Positions 51,624 through 61,152 of a stretch of DNA of 64,000 nt are shown piece by piece. Origin of the DNA: Tropicibacter alexandrii (lineage in GTDB: Bacteria; Pseudomonadota; Alphaproteobacteria; Rhodobacterales; Rhodobacteraceae); NCBI RefSeq assembly GCF_003667315.2, contig NZ_RCTZ02000003.1:308564-372563 (forward strand). Direction: 5' to 3'. The notes under the pieces are model-generated. The model ran no database searches. It worked only from the letters and a program-made list of their open reading frames with translations, and had not been told where the DNA came from. Every line of letters starts with the position of its first letter. The stretch's first letter is position 1. A program made the translations under genes and the position numbers.

Positions 51624-52799
51624 ATGGATCAACTGAAGCGACGGATCGGGCTTTGGGTGCTGGTGGCCTATGGCGTTGGCGTCATGGTGGGCGCGGGGAT
51701 TTACGTGCTGACGGGGGCCGTGGCGGGCTTGGCCGGGCCTTGGGCGCCTCTGGCTTTCCTACTCGCGGGGCTCGTGGCGGCACCGACGGCGTTGTCCTAT
51801 GCGGAATTCGCGGCACGGGTGCCGGAGGCGGCGGGCGAGGCCGCCTTTGTCGCCAAGGGCTTTGGGTGGCCGGGACTGGGCACGGTGGTCGGCCTGCTGA
51901 TCGTGGTCACGGGCACGGTCTCGGCGGCGGCGGTGCTGCGCGGCGGCACGGGCTATCTGTTGGGGCTGGTGGACTGGCCCTTTGCGCTGGTGGCCATCGC
52001 CTTGGGCGTGGCGCTGACGGCGGTGGCGGTGCTGGGCGTGCTGGAAAGCCTTGCGCTGGCGGGGCTGTTCACCTTGATCGAGGTCTGCGGGCTGGCGCTG
52101 GTGATCTGGGCGGGCGGCTCGGCGGAGCCCATCCCGGTCACTTCCGCTGCGGTGCCGGTGGTGGGCATCGGGGCGGCGGCTGTGCTGGCCTTCTTTGCCT
52201 TCATCGGGTTCGAGGACATCGTCAACATGGCCGAAGAGGTGCGCGACCCCGAGCGCACGCTGCCGCGCGCAATCCTGATCTCGCTGGGGATCACCAGCGC
52301 GCTTTATGCGCTGGTGGTCTGGGCGGCGGTGCGGGCGGTGCCGCTGGAGGCCTTGGGCGCCTCAGAGCAGCCGCTGGCGCTGGTCTGGCAGGCGGCCATG
52401 GGCGGCGAGGCGCGGTTCCTGTCGGGGATCGCCGTCTTTGCCGCATTGAACGGTGTGCTGGCGCAGATCGTCATGGCCAGCCGCGTCCTGTTCGGGCTCG
52501 GGCGCTCGGGCGGAGCGCTTGACCTGTTCCACCGGGCGCATCCCCGGTTCGGCACGCCGGTGTTGGCGACCGTTTCGGTGGGCGCGGCGGTGATCGCGGC
52601 GGCGCTGGCGCTGCCTGTGTCGGTTCTGGCCGAAGGGGCGTCCAGTGTCTTGCTGGCGGTGTTCGTCGCGGTCAACGCGGCCCTGATCGCGGTCAAGCGG
52701 CAGGGGGGCGCGCGCCCAAGGTTCCGGGTCCCGATGGCCGTGCCGGTGGTTGGCCTGATACTGAGCCTCGGCGCACTTCTGGTCAGCCTGGCCGGGTGA
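51624..52799 (+). CDS. APC superfamily amino acid permease
   Basis: A 391-residue transporter with about 11-12 membrane helices. The first helix carries GVGVMVGAGIYVLTG, the unwound substrate/ion-binding glycine motif of APC transporters; later FFAFIGFEDIVNMAEEVRDPERTLPRAI is the typical conserved loop. Substrate is probably an amino acid but cannot be told. Start ATG 51624 has GGAGG 7 bases upstream. It is an insertion between murC and murB. Confidence 0.9.
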   Translation: MDQLKRRIGLWVLVAYGVGVMVGAGIYVLTGAVAGLAGPWAPLAFLLAGLVAAPTALSYAEFAARVPEAAGEAAFVAKGFGWPGLGTVVGLLIVVTGTVSAAAVLRGGTGYLLGLVDWPFALVAIALGVALTAVAVLGVLESLALAGLFTLIEVCGLALVIWAGGSAEPIPVTSAAVPVVGIGAAAVLAFFAFIGFEDIVNMAEEVRDPERTLPRAILISLGITSALYALVVWAAVRAVPLEALGASEQPLALVWQAAMGGEARFLSGIAVFAALNGVLAQIVMASRVLFGLGRSGGALDLFHRAHPRFGTPVLATVSVGAAVIAAALALPVSVLAEGASSVLLAVFVAVNAALIAVKRQGGARPRFRVPMAVPVVGLILSLGALLVSLAG

Positions 52800-52868
52800 G
52801 GCTTGCCTTTCGGCGGATTTTCGCGCATCATGGGGTTGCCTGCGGGGGCACTGAGAAAGACGGGTTCC

Positions 52869-53138
52869 ATGAGCACCTCGCTGATTCTGGCATGCGTGTG
52901 GGCGCTGGTGGCCAATGTGCTGGCCATGCTGCCCTCGAAGGACAACCACTGGGCGCGGGCCTATGGGCTGATCGCGGTGGGCATCCCGCTGGTCGGATTT
53001 GTCACCTATGAGAACGGACCGTGGATCGGGCTGGTCGTGCTGATCGCCGGCATGAGCGTGTTGCGCTGGCCGCTGCGCTACCTGCTGCGCTGGGCGCGGC
53101 GCGGCTTTCGCCGCGACAGGTCGGGGATTCCGGACTGA
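52869..53138 (+). CDS. DUF2484 family membrane protein
   Basis: An 89-residue protein with three membrane segments (about 2-20, 30-45, 52-68): MSTSLILACVWALVANVLAM, then YGLIAVGIPLVGFVTY and WIGLVVLIAGMSVLRWPLRYLLRW. This is the DUF2484 pattern, a family kept near murC/murB in Rhodobacterales, which supports the taxonomic reading. A link to cell wall synthesis is suggested by its conserved place, with no known function. Confidence 0.82.
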   Translation: MSTSLILACVWALVANVLAMLPSKDNHWARAYGLIAVGIPLVGFVTYENGPWIGLVVLIAGMSVLRWPLRYLLRWARRGFRRDRSGIPD

Positions 53139-53190
53139 CGGAACGGTTCACGCCGCGGCAAGGTTGTCTTCAGGATCAGGAGACACTGCC

Positions 53191-53430
53191 ATGCTCGCGC
53201 TTATCCCTTTTGCCGCCTTTACCTTGACTCTGGTCACCGCCTTCGTGCTGGCGCGTGCCGATCGGCAGGATGCGCTGGCGGTGGTGGCCTCGGCGTTGAC
53301 ACTCGCGGCGGGGCTGGCCTTCTGGAAGGAGGGCACGACCGCCGGGGTGGATGTGCTGGTCTACACCGCCTTTCTATGGGGCGTGGCACTGGTGCTTGGC
53401 GCGCTGCTGGGCCGGTGGCAGGCCGCATGA
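53191..53430 (+). CDS. small hydrophobic membrane protein, hypothetical
   Basis: A 79-residue protein with about three hydrophobic helices (FAAFTLTLVTAFVLARA, ALAVVASALTLAAGLAF, VYTAFLWGVALVLGALLG). AGGAG 8 bases before ATG 53191 sets the start. It sits between DUF2484 and murB. Not a recognised family. Confidence 0.6.
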   Translation: MLALIPFAAFTLTLVTAFVLARADRQDALAVVASALTLAAGLAFWKEGTTAGVDVLVYTAFLWGVALVLGALLGRWQAA

Positions 53431-53501
53431 TCGGCGGCGGGGTCTCTGTCGGTGGCCTGTTGGCTCTTGTGAAAAAGGGGCGCGCGGACTAGCACGGGGG
53501 C

Positions 53502-54422
53502 ATGACAGAGCTTCCCTCGACCCGTGGGCGACTGACGCCCGATCGTCCCCTGAACGACCTGACCTGGCTGCGCGTCGGCGGCCCGGCGGACTGGTTCTAT
53601 CAGCCAGCCGACCGCGCTGACCTTGCGGAATTCCTGCGTGATCTCGACCCGTCCGTGGCGGTCTTTCCCATGGGGGTCGGGTCGAACCTGATCGTGCGCG
53701 ATGGCGGCTTGCGGGCGGTGGTGATCCGGCTCGGGCGGGGCTTCAACCAGATCGAGGTCGAAGGCACGCGGGTGCGCGCCGGGACTGCGGCGCTGGATGC
53801 GCATGTGGCCAAGCGCGCGGCCGAGTCTGGCATCGACCTCACATTCCTGCGCACCATTCCCGGCAGCATCGGCGGCGCGGTGCGGATGAATGCCGGGTGC
53901 TATGGCTCCTACGTGGCGGATGTCTTTGTCGAGGCGACGGTGGTGACGCGGGCGGGCGAGATCACGACTCTGACCGCCGATGACCTGCGCTTTGCCTATC
54001 GTCAAAGCACGCTGCCCGAGGGCTGGGTGCTGGTCGAGGCGGTCTTCGAGGGGCCGCAGGACGACCCCGTGGCGCTGGCCGAGCGGATGGACGCGCAGTT
54101 GAAGAAGCGCGACGAGACCCAGCCGACCAAGGACCGCACCGCAGGCAGCACCTTTCGCAACCCGGCGGGTTTTTCCAGCACCGGGCAGGCGGACGATACC
54201 CACGAATTGAAGGCGTGGAAGGTGATCGACGAGGCGGGCATGCGCGGGGCGACGATGGGCGGTGCGCAGATGAGCCCGAAACATTCCAACTTCCTCGTCA
54301 ATACCGGCGCGGCCTCGGCGCATGACCTTGAGTCGCTGGGTGAGGAAGTGCGAAAAAGGGTTTTCCAACACAGTGGAATAGAGTTAGAGTGGGAAATCAT
54401 GCGGGTGGGTGATCCGGCGTAA
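53502..54422 (+). CDS. murB: UDP-N-acetylenolpyruvoylglucosamine reductase MurB
   Basis: A 306-residue FAD enzyme reducing enolpyruvyl-UDP-GlcNAc to UDP-MurNAc with [18 protein letters not shown] near the N-terminus, the FAD-binding [39 protein letters not shown] at about 120-138, then [10 protein letters not shown] and [11 protein letters not shown]. The second Ser/Glu region near [13 protein letters not shown] ends the protein, as in type I MurB of this order. A 113-base gap precedes ddl. Confidence 0.96.
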   Translation: MTELPSTRGRLTPDRPLNDLTWLRVGGPADWFYQPADRADLAEFLRDLDPSVAVFPMGVGSNLIVRDGGLRAVVIRLGRGFNQIEVEGTRVRAGTAALDAHVAKRAAESGIDLTFLRTIPGSIGGAVRMNAGCYGSYVADVFVEATVVTRAGEITTLTADDLRFAYRQSTLPEGWVLVEAVFEGPQDDPVALAERMDAQLKKRDETQPTKDRTAGSTFRNPAGFSSTGQADDTHELKAWKVIDEAGMRGATMGGAQMSPKHSNFLVNTGAASAHDLESLGEEVRKRVFQHSGIELEWEIMRVGDPA

Positions 54423-54535
54423 GTTCGGGAAAATCCGTGGGATATCAGGCCGGGTAGCAGCGGCCGACACCAAATAGGGGCGACAGGCAAGGCCCCTTGA
54501 CCGGGATAAACCCGGCAAAAAAGGCGGAATTAGGG

Positions 54536-55450
54536 ATGTCGAGCAGGACACTCCCAAAGGTGGTGGTACTCAAAGGCGGACCCTCGGCAGAGCGCGAGGT
54601 GTCGCTGGTTTCCGGTCGGGAATGTGCCGCCGCACTGAGGGGCGAAGGTTACGAAGTCGTTGAACTGGACGCGGGTCCGGACCTTGCCGCGCAGCTTGCG
54701 GGGCAGGGGGACTGCGTCGTGTTCAACGCGTTGCATGGCCGCTGGGGCGAAGATGGCTGCGTGCAGGGCCTGCTGGAATGGCTGCGCATCCCGTACACCC
54801 ATTCCGGCGTGCTGGCCTCGGCGCTGGCCATGGACAAGGAAAAGACCAAGGACGTTTACCGGGCTGAGGGGCTTCCGGTTGCGGAAAGTATTCTCGAAAA
54901 CAAGAGTGCCGTGATGGCGGGCCATGTCATGGCACCCCCCTATGTGGTCAAACCCTATAACGAGGGGTCCTCGGTCGGGGTCTACCTCGTGCACGAGGCG
55001 GCGAACGCGCCGCCGCTGCTGGCCGACGACATGCCCGAGGTGGTCATGGTCGAGGCTTTCATCCCCGGGCGCGAACTGACCTGCACGGTCAAGGGCGACG
55101 CGGCGATGGGCGTGACGGAAATCCTGACCGATGGCTGGTACGATTACGACGCGAAATACAAGCCCGGCGGGTCGCGCCATGTCTGCCCGGCAGATGTGCC
55201 GCAGGACATCTACGATGCCTGTCTGGACTATGCCCTGCGCGCTCATCGCGCGCTTGGCTGCCGCGGCGTGACCCGGACGGATTTTCGCTGGGACGACACC
55301 AAGGGGCTCGATGGGCTGATCCTGCTGGAAACCAACACCCAGCCGGGCATGACCCCGACCTCGCTCAGCCCGGAACATGCCGGGCTGGTGGGCCTCAGCT
55401 TTGGCCAGTTCTGCGCCTGGATGGTGGAGGACGCGTCGTGCGACAGGTAG
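54536..55450 (+). CDS. ddl: D-alanine-D-alanine ligase
   Basis: A 304-residue ATP-grasp ligase making the D-Ala-D-Ala dipeptide for MurF. VVLKGGPSAEREVSLVSG at the N-terminus, FNALHGRWGEDG, the PPYVVKPYNEGSSVGV strand-loop of ATP-grasp enzymes, TRTDFRWDD and LLETNTQPGMTPTSL with metal-binding residues. Start ATG 54536 is preferred; an ATG 39 bases upstream is in frame without a good signal. It overlaps ftsQ by 13 bases. Confidence 0.95.
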   Translation: MSSRTLPKVVVLKGGPSAEREVSLVSGRECAAALRGEGYEVVELDAGPDLAAQLAGQGDCVVFNALHGRWGEDGCVQGLLEWLRIPYTHSGVLASALAMDKEKTKDVYRAEGLPVAESILENKSAVMAGHVMAPPYVVKPYNEGSSVGVYLVHEAANAPPLLADDMPEVVMVEAFIPGRELTCTVKGDAAMGVTEILTDGWYDYDAKYKPGGSRHVCPADVPQDIYDACLDYALRAHRALGCRGVTRTDFRWDDTKGLDGLILLETNTQPGMTPTSLSPEHAGLVGLSFGQFCAWMVEDASCDR

Positions 55451-56328
55451 GCCAGCCCGAAATGGCGCGGATCGACCCGAAGGGGACGCGCCTGAGCTAC
55501 CGGATGGAGCGGCTGATGCTGACGCCGCTTTTCCGCTTTTCACTGCGGGTGGTGCTGCCGTTTGCGCTGTGCTTTGGCCTTGGCTCGGCGTGGCTGTCGA
55601 ACGAGGCGAACCAGAAGCTGGTCTTCGGGACAATCGCCGACCTGCGCGAGCGCATCGAAAGCCGCCCCGAGTTTCAGGTGCGGGTGATCGCCATCGATGG
55701 CGGCTCGCCCGAGCTGGCCGAAACCGTGCGCACGGCGCTGGACGTGGACCTGCCCAGCAGTTCCTTCGACCTCGATCTCGACGCGTTGCAGGACAAGGCG
55801 CTGACGATCGACGCGGTCAAGAAGGCCGATCTGCGCATCCGGCAGGGCGGCATCCTTCAGGTCGATATCGTCGAGCGCATGCCCGCCGTATTGTGGCGCG
55901 ATGCCGAGGGGCTGCGGCTGCTCGACAGCAAGGGCGTACTGGTGGGACCGGCTGCGCGCCGGGCCGATCACGCGGCGCTGCCGGTGATCGCCGGAGAGGG
56001 CGCCGAGGACGCGGTGCCCGAGGCGCTGCGCCTGTTCGCGGTGACCGGCCCGATCAAGTCCCGGCTGCGCGGGTTCGAGCGCATGGGCGCGCGGCGCTGG
56101 GATGTGGTGCTGGATCGCGACCAGCGGATCATGTTGCCCGAGACCGGCGCCGTGCAGGCGCTGGAGCGGGTGATCGCCATGGACGAGGCCGTCGACATGC
56201 TGTCGCGCGATCTCGTGACCGTGGATTTGCGGCTGCCGCGGCGGCCGACCATACGAATGACAAGAAACGCCACCGAAGAGATGTGGCGGATAAAGGCAAT
56301 CGAGGCAGGCGGAGCTGTGCAGCAATGA
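55438..56328 (+). CDS. ftsQ: cell division protein FtsQ
   Basis: A 296-residue bitopic protein. A cytoplasmic start is followed by one membrane helix (about 34-53, SLRVVLPFALCFGLGSAWL), a POTRA domain (about 75-145, FQVRVIAIDGGSPELAETV to VDIVERMPAVLWR) and a beta domain (to about 280). FtsQ anchors FtsL/FtsB in the divisome. It overlaps ddl by 13 bases and ftsA by 4 bases. Confidence 0.94.
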   Translation: MRQVGQPEMARIDPKGTRLSYRMERLMLTPLFRFSLRVVLPFALCFGLGSAWLSNEANQKLVFGTIADLRERIESRPEFQVRVIAIDGGSPELAETVRTALDVDLPSSSFDLDLDALQDKALTIDAVKKADLRIRQGGILQVDIVERMPAVLWRDAEGLRLLDSKGVLVGPAARRADHAALPVIAGEGAEDAVPEALRLFAVTGPIKSRLRGFERMGARRWDVVLDRDQRIMLPETGAVQALERVIAMDEAVDMLSRDLVTVDLRLPRRPTIRMTRNATEEMWRIKAIEAGGAVQQ

Positions 56329-57653
56329 TCGAGCTATACGAATCCCAGCGGGCCATGCGCAACATGCGCAAGGCGGCGATGCAGCGTGGCGTGGTGGCAA
56401 TTCTGGACGTGGGGTCGTCCAAGATTGCCTGTCTGGTGCTGCGCTTCGACGGATCGGACCCTTCGGACGAGGGGATCGGCTCGCTGGCGGGGCAGTCCGG
56501 GTTCCGGGTGATCGGGGCGGCGACGACGCGCTCGCGCGGCGTGCGCTTCGGCGAAATCCAGTCGATGTCCGAGACCGAGCGCGCCATCCGCACCGCCGTG
56601 CAGGCGGCGCAGAAGATGGCGGGCATCCGTGTCGATCACGTGATCGCGTGTTTTTCCGGGGCCGAGCCGCGCAGCTATGGGCTGGCGGGCAATGTCGATG
56701 TGCAGGGCGTGACGGTGGACGAACAGGACGTGGCGCGCGTGCTGTCGGCATGCGACGTGCCGGATTTCGGCCATGGCCGCGAGGTGCTGCACGCGCAGCC
56801 GGTGAACTTTGCGCTGGACCACCGCTCGGGCCTGATCGACCCGCGCGGGCAGATCGGCAACGAGCTGTCCTGCGACATGCACATGCTGACGGTGGATGCG
56901 CAGGCGATCCAGAACCTCGCCCATTGCGTGAAACGCTGTGATCTGGAACTGGCGGGGATTGCGTCTTCGTCTTATGTCAGCGGCATCGCGGCGCTGGTCG
57001 AGGACGAACAGGAACTGGGCGCGGCCTGCATCGACATGGGCGGCGGCGCCACGGGCGTGTCGATCTTCATCAAGAAGCACATGATCTATGCGGATTCCGT
57101 GCGCATGGGCGGCGATCACGTGACTTCGGACATCTCCATGGGGCTGCATGTGCCGATGGCGGTGGCCGAGCGGATCAAGACTTTCTACGGCGGCGTCGTG
57201 GCCACCGGCATGGATGACCGCGAGGTGATCGAGACCGGCGGCGAGACCGGCGATTGGGAGCATGACCGCCGCACCGCGACGCGGGCCGAGTTGATCGGCA
57301 TCATGCGCCCGCGCGTCGAGGAGATCCTCGAAGAGGTGCGCGCGCGGCTGGACGCGGCGGGCTTCGACCACCTGCCCAGCCAAAAGATCGTCTTGACCGG
57401 CGCGGCATCGCAAATTCCGGGCCTGGATGGTCTGGCGACCAAGATCCTCGGCCAGCAGGTGCGCCTTGGCCGCCCGCTGCGCGTTCATGGCCTGCCGCAG
57501 GCGGCGACCGGGCCGGGCTTTGCCGCGGCGGTGGGGCTGTGCCTGTTCGCGGCGCATCCACAAGACGAATGGTGGGATTTCGAGCTTCCGGTCGATCGCT
57601 ACCCGGCGCGGTCGCTCAAGCGCGCGGTGCAGTGGTTCCGCGACAATTGGTGA
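56325..57653 (+). CDS. ftsA: cell division protein FtsA
   Basis: A 442-residue actin-like protein that tethers FtsZ to the membrane. Phosphate 1 motif VAILDVGSSKIACLVLR at about 24-40, 1C/SHS2-type subdomain, ACIDMGGGATGVSIF (phosphate 2), VLTGAASQIPGLDGLA (adenosine motif), and a C-terminal amphipathic region ending LKRAVQWFRDNW that would bind the membrane. Start ATG 56325 overlaps the ftsQ stop. The open frame upstream to 55377 is a shadow. Confidence 0.96.
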   Translation: MIELYESQRAMRNMRKAAMQRGVVAILDVGSSKIACLVLRFDGSDPSDEGIGSLAGQSGFRVIGAATTRSRGVRFGEIQSMSETERAIRTAVQAAQKMAGIRVDHVIACFSGAEPRSYGLAGNVDVQGVTVDEQDVARVLSACDVPDFGHGREVLHAQPVNFALDHRSGLIDPRGQIGNELSCDMHMLTVDAQAIQNLAHCVKRCDLELAGIASSSYVSGIAALVEDEQELGAACIDMGGGATGVSIFIKKHMIYADSVRMGGDHVTSDISMGLHVPMAVAERIKTFYGGVVATGMDDREVIETGGETGDWEHDRRTATRAELIGIMRPRVEEILEEVRARLDAAGFDHLPSQKIVLTGAASQIPGLDGLATKILGQQVRLGRPLRVHGLPQAATGPGFAAAVGLCLFAAHPQDEWWDFELPVDRYPARSLKRAVQWFRDNW

Positions 57654-58098
57654 GCTTGGGGTAGGATGGGGTGAGGGCCGGTCCGCGCTGCGCGCGGCGA
57701 TCCGTCCGGGGGACGGATCGAAGGCCGAACGGGCGTAGCCCCGGGAAACACCATCCTACTCGAAAGAACCCACGTGACGGCGGTGGATAACCCTGTTAAG
57801 ATTCTGTGGAGAAAGGGCGGATAACACGCCCGAAGAGGGGCGGGCAGGCCTCCAAGACAACCAGAACATGCGACGCGCCCCATGGGCGGGCGTCGCTGCC
57901 TTGCGTTGTGCCACATTAACGGTGAGCCACAGCATATTGGCAACTCGGCGAAAACTCGCATATTGCCGTCAAAAACCTGCCATATTTGGTGCTAAACTGC
58001 CGATTTTCGCGTGACGCGGGGCACAACAGGCGGTAAGGTCAAGGGAAACGGGCCAAAAATAGGCCTGAACAGGTGATCAAGCACAGGCGGACAGAACC
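57654..58098 (+). promoter_or_regulatory. 445-base ftsZ upstream region
   Basis: No gene is seen. It contains the repeat element at 57661-57759, two near-consensus DnaA boxes (GGTGGATAA 57782-57790 and TGTGGAGAA 57805-57813, each 8 of 9) around a GATTC methylation site (57800-57804), and three CATATTGGC-like repeats at 57933, 57959 and 57981 close to the gene. In Caulobacter, ftsZ transcription responds to DnaA and CcrM/GcrA, so the same control is likely but not proven. Confidence 0.55.
57661..57759. repeat. REP-like palindromic element, long copy
   Basis: It starts GTAGGATGGG and ends CCATCCTAC, enclosing a perfect inner hairpin GATCCGTCC-GGG-GGACGGATC (57699-57719). It shares the outer arms with copies at 45277-45302 and 62008-62032. 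It may also terminate ftsA transcription. Confidence 0.65.
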
Positions 58099-59754
58099 AT
58101 GACATTGAACCTTTCCATGCCCGGACAGGACGAGCTCAAGCCGCGCATCACGGTCTTCGGCGTGGGTGGCGCTGGTGGCAACGCGGTCAACAACATGATC
58201 GAGAAGCAGTTGGAGGGCGTCGACTTCGTCGTAGCCAATACCGACGCTCAGGCGTTGCAACAGTCGCGCGCCGCAAGCCGGGTCCAGTTGGGCGTCAAGG
58301 TGACCGAGGGGCTGGGCGCAGGTGCCCGCGCCTCGGTGGGGGCTGCCGCCGCCGAGGAAAGCATCGAACAGATCGTCGATCATCTGGCTGGCGCGCATAT
58401 GTGTTTCATCACCGCCGGGATGGGCGGCGGCACCGGCACCGGTGCGGCCCCGATCATCGCGCAGGCCGCGCGTGAGTTGGGTGTTCTGACCGTCGGCGTC
58501 GTGACCAAGCCCTTCCAGTTCGAAGGCGCCAAGCGCATGCGTCAGGCCGAGGATGGCGTCGACAGCCTGCAAAAGGTGGTCGACACCCTCATCATCATTC
58601 CTAACCAGAACCTGTTCCGCCTCGCCAACGAGAAGACGACCTTCACCGAGGCGTTCTCGATGGCCGATGACGTGCTGTATCAGGGTGTGAAGGGCGTGAC
58701 CGACCTGATGGTCCGTCCGGGCCTCATCAACCTCGACTTTGCCGATGTGCGCGCCGTGATGGACGAGATGGGCAAGGCGATGATGGGCACTGGCGAGGCC
58801 GAGGGCGAAGATCGCGCGATCCAGGCGGCCGAGAAGGCCATAGCGAACCCGCTGCTGGACGAGATCAGCCTCAAAGGCGCCAAGGGCGTGCTGATCAACA
58901 TCACCGGCGGCTCCGACCTGACCCTGTTCGAACTCGACGAGGCGGCCAACCGCATTCGCGAAGAAGTGGATCAGGATGCCAACATCATCGTCGGCAGCAC
59001 GCTCGACGAGGGGATGGGCGGCCTGATGCGCGTGTCCGTTGTGGCCACCGGCATCGACGCCAACGAGAATACGGCCGAGACCCCGGTCCCGCGCCGCTCG
59101 CTCAAGCAGCCGCTGCCACATCAGAGCATGGCGCCCGCGCCGCAGCCCGAACCGGCCCCCGCGCCGCAGCCCGTCGCGGCCCAGAAGGTCGAGCAGTACG
59201 AAGAGGAAGAGCCCTCGCTGTTCGAACGGATGGAGACCGAGCGCGCCGCAGCCCGCGAGCAGATGGAAGACATCTTCGAAGAGCCGCAGCCCGCGCCGCA
59301 ACCGGCCCCGCGCCGCGCCGCGCCGGTGCAGCAGGCCGATGACGACCTGCCGCCGCCCGCCTACCAGCCGCAAGTCGCCGCGTTCAACCCGCAGCCCGAC
59401 ACGATCGAAGCCGACCCGAACGACTTCGTCGCGCCGCGCGCGCCGGCCCCCGGCACACCCAGCCCCGACGCGCTGGCACGCCTCAAGGCCGCCGCCGCCA
59501 AGTCGCGCGACGATGCGCCCCGCGGTCGCAACGTGCCCCAGCCGCAGCCCGAGGCTGACAAGCCGCGCTTCAGCGTGAACTCGTTGATCGGTCGCATGAC
59601 CGGCCACGGTCAGGCCGTGCCCGAAGCGCAGCAACCGGCGCGCCGTCAGCCGCCGGTGCAGGGCCAGCGTCCCGCACAGGCCCCGCAGCCCGAGGCCGAG
59701 CCCGAAGATGACCGGATCGAAATCCCGGCCTTCCTGCGCCGTCAGGCCAACTGA
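58099..59754 (+). CDS. ftsZ: cell division GTPase FtsZ
   Basis: A 551-residue tubulin-like GTPase that forms the Z-ring. GTPase motif [14 protein letters not shown] at about 110-123, the T7 loop [11 protein letters not shown] region, then a long Pro/Gln/Ala-rich disordered linker (about 330-535) typical of alphaproteobacteria. It ends in the conserved C-terminal peptide [12 protein letters not shown], which binds FtsA and other partners. It has its own long promoter region and is followed by a terminator at 59777. Confidence 0.97.
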   Translation: MTLNLSMPGQDELKPRITVFGVGGAGGNAVNNMIEKQLEGVDFVVANTDAQALQQSRAASRVQLGVKVTEGLGAGARASVGAAAAEESIEQIVDHLAGAHMCFITAGMGGGTGTGAAPIIAQAARELGVLTVGVVTKPFQFEGAKRMRQAEDGVDSLQKVVDTLIIIPNQNLFRLANEKTTFTEAFSMADDVLYQGVKGVTDLMVRPGLINLDFADVRAVMDEMGKAMMGTGEAEGEDRAIQAAEKAIANPLLDEISLKGAKGVLINITGGSDLTLFELDEAANRIREEVDQDANIIVGSTLDEGMGGLMRVSVVATGIDANENTAETPVPRRSLKQPLPHQSMAPAPQPEPAPAPQPVAAQKVEQYEEEEPSLFERMETERAAAREQMEDIFEEPQPAPQPAPRRAAPVQQADDDLPPPAYQPQVAAFNPQPDTIEADPNDFVAPRAPAPGTPSPDALARLKAAAAKSRDDAPRGRNVPQPQPEADKPRFSVNSLIGRMTGHGQAVPEAQQPARRQPPVQGQRPAQAPQPEAEPEDDRIEIPAFLRRQAN

Positions 59755-59776
59755 TAGCGCCAACGCATTCTGCACG

Positions 59777-59809
59777 ACGCCCTCCGGTTTCGGGGGGCGT
59801 TTTGCGTTT
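59777..59809 (+). terminator. Rho-independent terminator after ftsZ
   Basis: ACGCCCTCC (59777-59785) pairs with GGGGGGCGT (59792-59800) with one G-T pair, followed by TTTGCGTTT. Confidence 0.8.
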
Positions 59810-60102
59810 CAGGTGGACCCACGGTGTTACAGGATGTGACGAAAACCCGTGAACAGGCGGCGATATCCGCTGCGTCAAGCGTGTGGACAAGTCCGAAAAT
59901 CCACGCCAAGCTGCCCGATTAAATCCAGCATTTTCAATATTTTGAGCCATGGTTTGCAAGGTGCGGCGGCGTTCCGCCGATGCCTGCTGCACGATGTTTC
60001 ACGCGGTTACAATCTTTGATTTGAGGCGCGCCCCCTCTGTCACTTATGTCAGGTCCAAAGCCGTGTCCGTGGGGGGATACGAGTAGAAGATAGGGAAGAC
60101 CC
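59810..60102 (+). promoter_or_regulatory. lpxC upstream region
   Basis: No gene is seen. TGTGGACAA at 59882-59890 matches 8 of 9 bases of the DnaA box complement. A small hairpin GGCGG-CGTT-CCGCC lies at 59965-59978. The promoter of lpxC should be within this stretch, but no clear -35/-10 pair was identified. Confidence 0.4.
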
Positions 60103-61023
60103 GTGCAGACGACGATCAGATCCGCCATCACCTTTACCGGCACCGGATTGCATTCCGGTGAACCGGCGCGCATGACGATCCGCCCGGCGTCCTCGGATTA
60201 CGGCATCTGGTTCAAGCGCACGGATATCGCGCTCGGCGACACGCTGATCCCGGCCCGCTGGGACGTGGTCGAGGTCTCGCCGCTATGCACCAAGATCGTC
60301 AACCGCGCCGGTGTCTCGGTGTCGACCATCGAGCACGTGATGGCCGCGCTGGCGGGTTGCGGCGTGCACAACGCCCTGATCGAGATCGACGGCCCCGAAG
60401 TGCCGATCATGGACGGGTCGAGCGCCGCGTTCGTGCGCGGCATTCTGGCGCGTGGCGTACGCGCGCTGGCCGTGCCGGTCCGCGCCATCGAGATCCTCAC
60501 CCCGATCGAGGTCCACACCGCCGCCGGTTGGGCGCGCCTGTCGCCGGGGCAGGGGACCACGATGAAATTCCACATCGACTTCGCCGATCAGGCCATCGGC
60601 CAGCAAACGCGCGAGATGAACCTCGCCAATGGCAGCTTTGTGCGCGAACTGTGCGACAGCCGCACCTTCTGCCGCCGGGCCGAGGTCGAATACATGCAGG
60701 CCAACGGGCTGGCGCTTGGCGGCGTGCCCGGCGAAAACGCCGTGGTCTTTGACGGCGACCATGTCGAGGGCACCGAACTGCGCCACGCCGACGAACCGGT
60801 GCGCCACAAGATGCTGGACGCGTTGGGCGACCTATCGCTGGCGGGCGCGCCGATCATCGGCCATTACGAAGGCCACAAGGCCGGCCACGCGATCACCAAT
60901 GCGCTGCTGCGTGAAATCTTCGCCACGCCAGAGGCTTACCGCGTCGTGCTGTGCGATGCAGGGATGGCCGCGCGGCTGCCGGGCGCCGGTGTCGAGCGCC
61001 ACGAAATCCCCGCCGTGGCGTAA
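60103..61023 (+). CDS. lpxC: UDP-3-O-acyl-N-acetylglucosamine deacetylase LpxC
   Basis: A 306-residue zinc deacetylase, the committed step of lipid A synthesis. FTGTGLHSGEPARMTIRPA near the N-terminus, STIEHVMAALAGCGVHNALIEIDGPEVPIMDGSS region with zinc-binding histidine in EHVMAAL, then RHADEPVRHKMLDALGDLSLAG with further His/Asp ligands and GHYEGHKAGH-type catalytic histidine. GTG at 60103 is the start. Common next to ftsZ in Proteobacteria. Confidence 0.96.
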   Translation: MQTTIRSAITFTGTGLHSGEPARMTIRPASSDYGIWFKRTDIALGDTLIPARWDVVEVSPLCTKIVNRAGVSVSTIEHVMAALAGCGVHNALIEIDGPEVPIMDGSSAAFVRGILARGVRALAVPVRAIEILTPIEVHTAAGWARLSPGQGTTMKFHIDFADQAIGQQTREMNLANGSFVRELCDSRTFCRRAEVEYMQANGLALGGVPGENAVVFDGDHVEGTELRHADEPVRHKMLDALGDLSLAGAPIIGHYEGHKAGHAITNALLREIFATPEAYRVVLCDAGMAARLPGAGVERHEIPAVA

Positions 61024-61152
61024 CCGCGCCAGTTCATGGCGGCGCACGCGATAAAGTGCGGTTAAGACATTTTGCACCGCGATTTATTGTGCTAGACCCA
61101 TGCCAATGGCGGTGCTGAGGACCGCATCGAACGGAGCAGAGGGACGTCACGC

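Noticed and set aside
55377..56324. plus-strand frame in front of ftsA
   Set aside because: It is a shadow of ftsQ; FtsA begins at 56325 with the expected N-terminus and an overlap with the ftsQ stop.
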